A stretch of DNA of 64,000 nt, taken from NCBI GenBank assembly GCA_013823945.1, contig PNMZ01000001.1, forward strand, positions 842,356 through 906,355, read 5' to 3'. Below the pieces are notes generated by a model. That model did not search any database and was not told where the DNA came from. It saw nothing but the letters and a program-made list of their open reading frames with translations. The position numbers and the translations under genes are program-made. The stretch comes from a bacterium (GTDB lineage Bacteria; Armatimonadota; Fimbriimonadia; Fimbriimonadales; Fimbriimonadaceae). Below are positions 57,753-64,000 of this stretch, piece by piece (the first letter of the stretch is position 1; each line of letters starts with the position of its first letter).

Positions 57753-57773
57753 TTGGCGGTGAGTATATCTTGG

Positions 57774-57779
57774 TAAGAT
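57774..57779 (+). promoter_or_regulatory. -10-like box TAAGAT, 7 bases before mlaE
   Basis: TAAGAT, then TGCGGGT, then the ATG at 57787. TTGGCG lies 15 bases upstream of it and may be a -35. Fits the leaderless pattern. Confidence 0.45.
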
Positions 57780-57786
57780 TGCGGGT

Positions 57787-58587
57787 ATGGCCCAGGTGAG
57801 TGGAGGGAATGTTGAGAGATGGTTACAATCTCCGGCCCTCGCATGGTTGTTTGAGACTTTTACGTTTGTTGGGGAAGTCGTTTTGCTTTTGGGGCAGGCA
57901 TTGGGTCGGATTTTTCGGCGACCGTTCGAGTGGAAAGAGCTGTTTGGACAGATGTCATTTGTGGGTGTGAGTTCAGTGCCGATTATTGCTCTCACCACTT
58001 TGAGTTCGGGAGCGGTCATTGCGCTTTACTCAGCGGATTTGTTGAAGAGCTTTGGGGCAAGCGGATTGGCAGGGGCGACGGTTGCATTGAGCGTGACGAG
58101 AGAGCTGGCACCCGTTTTGGCAGGGATCATGGTGGCAGCTCGGTGTGGGAGTGCTATGGCGGCCCAGATTGCGACGATGGCGGTTACGGAGCAGATTGAT
58201 GCGATGCGATCCTTGCGGGTTTCGCCGATCAATTATTTGGTTGTTCCAAGGTTGATTGCCTGTGTGACGATGTTGCCTATTTTGGGTGTTGTTGGGATGT
58301 ATGCAGGGGTTTTTGGCGGATATTTGGTGGCGGTACCGGTGAGTGGAATTCCGCAGGGAGCGTTTGTCAAGTCAATGCAACAGTATTTGGTGCTCAGCGA
58401 TATTTATGGGGGGATGATCAAAACGTTAGTGTTTGGTGTGATCGTGGCTTTGGTGGCGTGCCAACAAGGATTGAGGACTTCTGGTGGGGCGGTCGGGGTC
58501 GGACATGCGACGACGCGTACGGTCGTTCTGACGATGGTTTTGATTTATGTTGCCAACTACTTTTTGACCGCAGTATTGTTTAAGTAA
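57787..58587 (+). CDS. MlaE-family ABC transporter permease
   Basis: 266 residues, permease of the Mla-type phospholipid transporter. Typical features: an amphipathic N terminus, PIIALTTLSSGAVIALYS, then RELAPVLAGIMVAARCGSAMAAQ, the EQIDAMRSLRVSPINYLVVPR coupling loop, and GLRTSGGAVGVGHATTRTVV at the C end. MlaE is part of outer-membrane lipid asymmetry systems; the ATPase MlaF and MCE protein are not next to it. The C terminus overlaps the convergent oxidoreductase by 8 bases. Confidence 0.93.
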   Translation: MAQVSGGNVERWLQSPALAWLFETFTFVGEVVLLLGQALGRIFRRPFEWKELFGQMSFVGVSSVPIIALTTLSSGAVIALYSADLLKSFGASGLAGATVALSVTRELAPVLAGIMVAARCGSAMAAQIATMAVTEQIDAMRSLRVSPINYLVVPRLIACVTMLPILGVVGMYAGVFGGYLVAVPVSGIPQGAFVKSMQQYLVLSDIYGGMIKTLVFGVIVALVACQQGLRTSGGAVGVGHATTRTVVLTMVLIYVANYFLTAVLFK

Positions 58588-59554
58588 GCGCGGGTTGTCC
58601 GAAGTTGGCGACGGATTCGTAGGCTTTGATGGCGATCCGCGAGGCAGCGAGACCGTCGGCGATGGTGGACATAGGCGGACGTTTTTCGATGATGGCGTCG
58701 AGGAAATCGTTGACCATTGCGGCATCAAGGTTGCTTCCCGATCCAGCTTGGTGGACGCCGTTTGGGTTGGTAACAACTGCACCTTGGGCGAAGAGATCGA
58801 GTTCGATAACGCCTTTTTCGCCAATGAGATTGAGCTTGACATTGCCCCATGTCGCGGCGTTTGCGGGACGGCTCCATGACGAGTCAATCGTTGCGAACTG
58901 TCCGCCTTGGTAGTCGATGGTGACCATGGCGGTGTCATCAAATTCTCCAGAGTAGTGGTTGTTGCCTGTCTGGGCTTGGACTTGGGTGGGTTGTGATTGG
59001 AAAATCCGGCGTAAGAGATCAGCGACATGAACAACGTGATCGATCATGGCTCCACCTCCGCTGAGGGATGGATCGGTGAACCAGCCGAAGGGGCATTTTC
59101 CTTGGTTCGTAGTATTGGCGGCGAGGAGTTTGCCAAGATCACCTTTTTCGATGCGGGCGAGGGCATCTTTGAAGTTCGGCGAGAACGGGCACGGAAAGGC
59201 AGTCGCAAGGGTGAGGGGGGAGCCTTGGATGAGTTCTGCGATTTGCCGGGCGTGATCGGCGTTGGGGGCGATGGGTTTTTCGCAGAGGATGTGTTTTCCG
59301 GCACGGATTGCAGCGGCGATATGATCGCGATGGTTCATATTTTCGCTGGCGATGGCAACGGCGTCAACTTGATTGAGGAGAGTGTTAAGTTCGGTTGTTG
59401 AGTGAGAATCAAACTTTTGGGCGAGGGCTTCGGCTCGTTCTCTTTCGTTATCCCAAATGCCGACAAATTCCGCCTTGGGGTTTTTGGTGAAGCAGGCGAC
59501 AAAAGAGGGGGCATGGACATGGGCGGCGGAGATCAGTCCAACTCGGATCGGCAT
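58580..59554 (-). CDS. Gfo/Idh/MocA-family oxidoreductase
   Basis: 324 residues. The N-terminal Rossmann half begins IRVGLISAAHVHAPSF (the usual GxGxxG is replaced by a divergent LISAAHVH) and has the conserved CEKPIAPN loop; the C-terminal half contains SGGGAMIDHVVHVADLL and the alpha/beta domain of inositol dehydrogenase-like enzymes. NAD(P)-dependent sugar or cyclitol oxidation is the family role. Substrate unknown. CATACT 6 bases before the ATG. Confidence 0.87.
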   Translation of the reverse strand: MPIRVGLISAAHVHAPSFVACFTKNPKAEFVGIWDNERERAEALAQKFDSHSTTELNTLLNQVDAVAIASENMNHRDHIAAAIRAGKHILCEKPIAPNADHARQIAELIQGSPLTLATAFPCPFSPNFKDALARIEKGDLGKLLAANTTNQGKCPFGWFTDPSLSGGGAMIDHVVHVADLLRRIFQSQPTQVQAQTGNNHYSGEFDDTAMVTIDYQGGQFATIDSSWSRPANAATWGNVKLNLIGEKGVIELDLFAQGAVVTNPNGVHQAGSGSNLDAAMVNDFLDAIIEKRPPMSTIADGLAASRIAIKAYESVANFGQPALT

Positions 59555-59591
59555 GGATTCAGTATGGCCCAGCGGTAGACTTCGGTGCATC

Positions 59592-62192
59592 ATGCCCGAC
59601 AAGCATCTCGTGATTATTGATGGCTACAGCTTGCTGTTCCGCGCGTTTTATGGAACGCGATTCTTGAGTACGAGTGATGGTCGTCCGACGAACGCTTTGT
59701 TTGGGTTTGTTTCGATGTTATTTCAGCTTTTGGAGCAGCATCAGCCTCAGGCGATGATTGTGGCGTTGGATGCGCCGGGAAAGACGTTCCGCCATGCGGA
59801 TTATGCGGAGTACAAGGGGACACGCCGAGAGACTCCGGAGGAGTTGGTGAGTCAGCTGATTTACTCTCGGGAGTTGATCGAGGCGCTTGGGATTCCGATG
59901 ATTGAAGTCACGGGGTATGAGGCAGACGATGTTGTGGGAACGGTGAGTCGGTTGGGGGAAGAGAATGGGTACCGAACCACGATAGTCACCGGCGACTTGG
60001 ACTCTCTCCAACTCGTTGATGAGTGTGTGAGCGTGATGACCACGAAGCGCGGAGTAACGGACGTTGTGATCTACGACGTTGCGGCGGTGCATGAGCGTTA
60101 TGGGTTTGGACCGGAGCGTGTTACAGACTATAAGGCTTTGGTGGGGGATACAAGTGACAATATTCCGGGAGTACCGGGAATTGGGGACAAGACGGCGACG
60201 TTATTGATCAAAGAATTTGGCTCTATTGAGGGGATTGTTGAGAGATCAGCGGAAGTGCCGGAGAAGTTCTGGAAGAAGATTGAACCGAATCAAGACCAAA
60301 TGGTCAAAAGTAAGTGGTTGGCGACAATTGTCCGTGATGTTCCGTTGGAGTATGACTTTGCACCGTACAAGCTGAGCGCGGAGAAGGTTGCGAAAGCGCA
60401 GGCCATGCTCACGAGTTTAGAGTTTCGAGGTCCATTGCGAAAATTTGAGCAGGTTATGGCACCGTATTTTGAAGGGGGTTCTGAGGCGATCGCTGTGACC
60501 CCGAGAGCGGCGGCGATTGAGATTAGTTACGACGACGATGTGATGGATGCGGATGAGCTGCGGAACTGGGTGGGGGATGCGCGATTTGCGATTTTGATGG
60601 CGCAAGCAGAGGCCCAAGGATCACTCTTGGATGAGGATATTCAGTTGGCTTATGTAGCGGTCAGTCGGAGCGTACGGCGGGCGAGCCGTGAGGCGGCTCT
60701 CGCGTTGTTTCAACAGGATCCGAGTCGGGCCATCGCGCACGAGTCAAAGCCGTTTTACAAGGGTCAGGCGCATCCAATAGGGGTACCTGGCTTTGATGCG
60801 ACTTTGGGCGCATACGTTTTACAGACTGGTCGGTCTAATTATGCGCTGGGAGATTTGGCGCAAGGGTTCTTGGAGCTGGATGCGCCTCCGCCAACACCGC
60901 AGGATCAGGCGGCTTGCCTCTATGCTATGGAGGCGGTTATGCGAGAACGGATCGAGAGAGAGGGACAGACGAAAATATTGGATGAAATTGAGTTGCCGCT
61001 GGTGCCGATATTGGCGAGCATGGAGCATTACGGGATTGAACTTGATGCTGATTCGCTCAAAGAGTTTTCGACCGAGCTCGAGCACGAACTCGGAATAGTG
61101 CAGAAACGGGCTTGGGAATTGGCGGGACAAGAATTCAACATTTTGTCTCCGAAGCAGATTGGAGAAATTTTGTTTGACCAGATGCAGATTCCGGGCGGAA
61201 AAAAGACAAAGACTGGTTGGGCGACGGGGGCGGAAATTCTGCAGGAGCTGGAAGTGGAGCATGAGATCGCGGGAGCGATTCTGCATTATCGTGAGTTAGC
61301 GAAATTGAAGAACACTTATGCAGACTCGCTACCTAAGATGAAGGGGTCGGACGGTCGGATCCATACGAGCTTTAATCAGGCAGTTGCGGCGACCGGGCGA
61401 TTGAGTTCAAATGAGCCGAATTTGCAGAATATTCCGATTCGAACGGAGTTGGGGCGAAAGATTCGCAAGGCGTTTGTGGCGGCGGATGGGTTCACATTGG
61501 GTTCGTTCGACTATTCACAGATTGAGCTCCGGATTTTGGCACACATGTGTCAGGACGAGAACCTGGTAGCGGCGTTCCAAAAGCGGGAAGATGTTCATCG
61601 CGTGACGGCAGCTTTGATGTACGGGATCGCTGAAGATACGGTTACGAAGGAGCAACGGGGCTACGCAAAACTCTTGAATTACGCGGTGCTTTATGGTGTG
61701 ACAGGATATGGATTGGCGGCGCAATTGGGCCGGGGATTTAGTGTCGAGGAAGCAAACTCGCTGATCAAACAGTACAACGAACGATTCCCGAAAGTGAAGG
61801 CATTTACGGAGGGGATGGTTGAGGAAGCCCGAAGCAAAGGATTCACGACGACGATCAGCGGTCGGCGGCGCAATTTCCCAGATATTCATGCGGGAAATCG
61901 GACAACGCGAGCTTATGCTGAGCGGCAGGCGATGAATGCTCCGATCCAGGGAACTGCGGCGGACATGATCAAGCTGGCGATGATTGATGTTTACAAATCA
62001 ATGGCGGGCCGAACTTCGCGGATGTTGTTGCAGGTCCATGACGAATTGGTTTTTGAGTGCGCTGATGATTTCACTGCGGTGAAAGATCAGATTCGAGGTG
62101 AGATGGAGAATTCCCTTCCGATGAGCGTTCCGATTGAGGTGGACGCGAAGTTCGGGTCGAACTGGATGGAGATGACTCCGGAACTGCGCTGA
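59592..62192 (+). CDS. polA: DNA polymerase I
   Basis: 866 residues. 5' nuclease domain at about 1-290 (HLVIIDGYSLLFRAFYG; GYEADDVVGTV; GDTSDNIPGVPGIGDKTA). Middle domain lacks the DxE exonuclease residues, so proofreading is probably absent as in Taq pol I. Polymerase domain: SFDYSQIELRILAHM (motif A), the O helix RGYAKLLNYAVLYG where residue 697 is Tyr instead of Phe, and LLQVHDELVFE (motif C). The start ATG at 59592 (PDKHLVIIDG) is chosen because upstream frame has no homology. Convergent with the 62201 gene. Confidence 0.97.
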   Translation: MPDKHLVIIDGYSLLFRAFYGTRFLSTSDGRPTNALFGFVSMLFQLLEQHQPQAMIVALDAPGKTFRHADYAEYKGTRRETPEELVSQLIYSRELIEALGIPMIEVTGYEADDVVGTVSRLGEENGYRTTIVTGDLDSLQLVDECVSVMTTKRGVTDVVIYDVAAVHERYGFGPERVTDYKALVGDTSDNIPGVPGIGDKTATLLIKEFGSIEGIVERSAEVPEKFWKKIEPNQDQMVKSKWLATIVRDVPLEYDFAPYKLSAEKVAKAQAMLTSLEFRGPLRKFEQVMAPYFEGGSEAIAVTPRAAAIEISYDDDVMDADELRNWVGDARFAILMAQAEAQGSLLDEDIQLAYVAVSRSVRRASREAALALFQQDPSRAIAHESKPFYKGQAHPIGVPGFDATLGAYVLQTGRSNYALGDLAQGFLELDAPPPTPQDQAACLYAMEAVMRERIEREGQTKILDEIELPLVPILASMEHYGIELDADSLKEFSTELEHELGIVQKRAWELAGQEFNILSPKQIGEILFDQMQIPGGKKTKTGWATGAEILQELEVEHEIAGAILHYRELAKLKNTYADSLPKMKGSDGRIHTSFNQAVAATGRLSSNEPNLQNIPIRTELGRKIRKAFVAADGFTLGSFDYSQIELRILAHMCQDENLVAAFQKREDVHRVTAALMYGIAEDTVTKEQRGYAKLLNYAVLYGVTGYGLAAQLGRGFSVEEANSLIKQYNERFPKVKAFTEGMVEEARSKGFTTTISGRRRNFPDIHAGNRTTRAYAERQAMNAPIQGTAADMIKLAMIDVYKSMAGRTSRMLLQVHDELVFECADDFTAVKDQIRGEMENSLPMSVPIEVDAKFGSNWMEMTPELR

Positions 62193-62200
62193 TCTGTTGT

Positions 62201-64000
62201 TTAGTTTTTGGTTGGGAAGATTTGGATTTCGCTGATCGTGATGGGAGTTTCCCCTCGATTGATGAACCGAACGTAGCGCATTTGTGCGGTTCGGTTGATG
62301 ATGGGTGTTGTTACGGCCTCGCCGACTTTTGTGCCGTAGAGTTGACTAAGAAATGGAAGATTTTCCAGGGTGACCCATCGAATCGCCGAGGAGATGTTTT
62401 GGGACGTGCCGTATTGGAAGATGTGAAGCGGGGCACTCACGTCGCCGATAGTGGTAAGGTTGATCTGCCCAATCATCCGGTCGCGTCCGAGATCAATTTC
62501 CGTCCATTGACCGGGAGCGATGGTAAGTCCTTGATCCAGGTTGCCATCAACCAGTTTTGAGAGTTCGGCGGGAAATCGTCCGGCAGCGTCGGTGATGATG
62601 CGCTCGGAGGCGAGATTTTGAGTGAAATCGAGGGCTTGGGTGGGAAGATTGAATCGGAGTTCAACGCTCGCTATGCCTGAATTTCCTCGATCAAACCATT
62701 CTTGGACTTGCCAGATTGGGAGCCAGGTTGTGGCGATTGCTCCGTTTCGTTCGGCGCGGGCGAGGAGCCAGGCGGAGTTAGCCGCATCTTTAAGGAACAG
62801 TGGATTAGCTTTAACTTCTGCGTTGGTGAAGTAAATGATGCCTCCTTTACCGGAGTCCCCAGTTAGGATGGGAGCGGAGCTACCTGGGCGGAAGAGGCTT
62901 ATCTTTGTATCGATCAGGGCATCACCGTGGGCGGAATATGCACGGGCAAGCAGACCAGAGCTGAAATCTGACCAAGTGAACGGCTGGTTCGCGGGTTTGC
63001 CGAGACTGGCTTGGAGGTAAGCAACTTCGGCTCGGCTGATCAATCCTTCATCGGGGAGGGGGACAGGATTGCCGGGCGTATCAAACCCAGGGGTTGGGAG
63101 TTCTAGGCTGGGAATTCGGCGTCCATCGTCACGAGTATCAGGAAGCCAACTGAGGTTAGAATTTGCGGCATTGATCCATGGGGCGGCATCGCTTGGGGGA
63201 GTCCGGTATGAGCCGTTAAGGGACGTGAGGGATCGAACAGCGGTGCGGAGTATTTCGACTTCGGAGAATTCGCCGAGGTCGTTGAGATTGACACGGTAAT
63301 CAGCGGCAAGGGGATCGAGGGCGAGGTTGAGCCGGAGGTATGTTCCTTCGGGGAATTGGATGCTTCGACTGAATGGGAAGATGTGGTTGTTGAGTCGGGC
63401 GACGAGGGCTTGGTAAAGGAGTAAGGGTTCGCCAGCGGGGCTGAGTTCTTTGATGGCGGCGAGTTGCTCGGGCGTAGCTTCAAATGCGATAGTTCGCCCA
63501 GAGAGGGCAAGGGTGAGGGTGTTGTTACCGAGGTGTTGATCGCCTACAGCGGTGATTTTAGTTTGAAGTTGGATACGACGGGGATCGGATGGGTCGCCGG
63601 CTTTCCGGCTGGCAAAGCGGACGGATTTAGTTGAGCCTGGTTCAATCGGGCCGATAACGTCGACGGTTTGGGTGGCTTCTCCGGTCGAGGCGAATTCGAA
63701 TGTTGCACCAGCTGCGGGAGCGGAACCGACATTTTTGATGATAGCGAGGTAGTTGCCCTCGGTGTCGGTCTGGGTTACCGTCATGATAGCAAGGTCAGAG
63801 CCTGCGGGGGTTGTTTCTTCCCATTCGAGTTCGAGCCGGGGGCGCTCGGCTCCGGTATCGCCGCTGAAGAAGGCGACACTTCGTTCGCTCTCAATGCGGA
63901 ACCCGAAGTGTGATTGGGGATTGTTGAGTTGGTTTTGGATTGCTTCGGTGATTCCGGTGATCTCAAGTTTGTCGAGATTGAGTTCACTGGCTGCGGTAGT
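62201..64000 (-). CDS. Secreted multidomain protein with DNRLRE-like, CARDB and discoidin-like domains (5' end beyond the window)
   Basis: An open frame of 600 codons from the stop at 62201 to the right edge; no start is seen and the ATG at 63784 is internal. The first 60 visible residues (FRIESERSVAFFSGDTGAER) resemble a DNRLRE module. Then a CARDB-type adhesion domain (NYLAIIKNVGSAPAAGATF; LGNNTLTLALSG). A long middle part follows with no recognised fold, and a C-terminal discoidin-like part (WTEIDLGRDRMIGQINLTTI; MRYVRFINRG) that may bind carbohydrate. Likely exported surface or sugar-binding protein. Confidence 0.75.
   Translation of the reverse strand, partial: TTAASELNLDKLEITGITEAIQNQLNNPQSHFGFRIESERSVAFFSGDTGAERPRLELEWEETTPAGSDLAIMTVTQTDTEGNYLAIIKNVGSAPAAGATFEFASTGEATQTVDVIGPIEPGSTKSVRFASRKAGDPSDPRRIQLQTKITAVGDQHLGNNTLTLALSGRTIAFEATPEQLAAIKELSPAGEPLLLYQALVARLNNHIFPFSRSIQFPEGTYLRLNLALDPLAADYRVNLNDLGEFSEVEILRTAVRSLTSLNGSYRTPPSDAAPWINAANSNLSWLPDTRDDGRRIPSLELPTPGFDTPGNPVPLPDEGLISRAEVAYLQASLGKPANQPFTWSDFSSGLLARAYSAHGDALIDTKISLFRPGSSAPILTGDSGKGGIIYFTNAEVKANPLFLKDAANSAWLLARAERNGAIATTWLPIWQVQEWFDRGNSGIASVELRFNLPTQALDFTQNLASERIITDAAGRFPAELSKLVDGNLDQGLTIAPGQWTEIDLGRDRMIGQINLTTIGDVSAPLHIFQYGTSQNISSAIRWVTLENLPFLSQLYGTKVGEAVTTPIINRTAQMRYVRFINRGETPITISEIQIFPTKN

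Noticed and set aside
57612..58019. 135-residue minus frame overlapping mlaE.
   Set aside because: Only its last 46 codons are plausible (short membrane protein from 57752); the rest lies under mlaE.
1..64000. CRISPR arrays, tRNA and rRNA genes, insertion sequences.
   Set aside because: No regularly spaced repeats, no tRNA T-loop consensus with matching stems, no rRNA core sequences and no transposase motifs were seen.

Overview
The window looks like chromosomal housekeeping DNA from a free-living, flagellated or chemotactic, diderm bacterium of roughly balanced G+C. Lipid A genes (lpxA, lpxB, with fabZ), an MlaE-type permease, lipoproteins and a type IV pilus/type II secretion platform protein point to an outer membrane. 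CheC/CheD/CheX chemotaxis proteins, a SpoIIM-like protein and protein sequences that match no well-known model phylum closely make a member of Armatimonadota (Fimbriimonadia-like) my best guess. That is an inference from gene content and has not been tested by a tree. No rRNA, tRNA, CRISPR array or intact insertion sequence was found.

Layout. 1-3.1 kb: rpoA-rplQ-truA-rplM-rpsI on the plus strand, closed by a terminator. 3.1-7.2 kb: a minus-strand operon, a BCCP-like gene - pseudopilin-like gene - accC - nusB - rarA. The BCCP-like protein lacks the biotin-accepting lysine. 7.5-12.2 kb: a tightly overlapping chemotaxis operon cheC-cheD-HDOD-cheB-cheR-cheY-cheX. 12.3-26.5 kb: metabolic, envelope and lipid genes (PhzF, M48 peptidase, prenyl synthase, DUF1015, MBL hydrolase, fabZ-lpxA, DedA, a sigma factor, SpoIIM-like, GT2, acyltransferase, rhomboid). 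26.5-28 kb: a low-G+C orphan RHS tip with a probable immunity gene, the clearest foreign-looking patch. 28-32.3 kb: yebC, a broken secreted-protein gene, pilC, and a sigma-70 factor fused to a degenerate GGDEF domain. 32.4-41.9 kb: FrnE-like thioredoxin fold, RibD-like reductase, ABC exporter pair, the polyamine genes speH (behind a structured leader) and speE, a foldase lipoprotein and fliA. 41.9-64 kb: MBL hydrolase, lpxB, transketolase, HD and Schlafen-like proteins, CNNM/CorC protein, the rpsU-pgpH-ybeY-dgkA group, ChaN-like, pyrD, mlaE, an oxidoreductase, polA, and the 3' end of a large secreted multidomain protein that runs off the right edge.

Common themes. Many genes overlap by 1-14 bases (ATGA or TGATG junctions), which argues for translational coupling. 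Several genes that lack a Shine-Dalgarno sequence have a TANNNT box 5-7 bases before the start codon, which suggests leaderless transcripts. Three sigma-70 family factors of different types lie within 22 kb. The most unusual items are the sigma-GGDEF fusion, the lysine-less BCCP in an acc operon with a Glu5-less pseudopilin, the speH leader RNA, the orphan RHS-tip/immunity pair, a DgkA-PAP2 fusion and a pol I with Tyr in place of the O-helix Phe.
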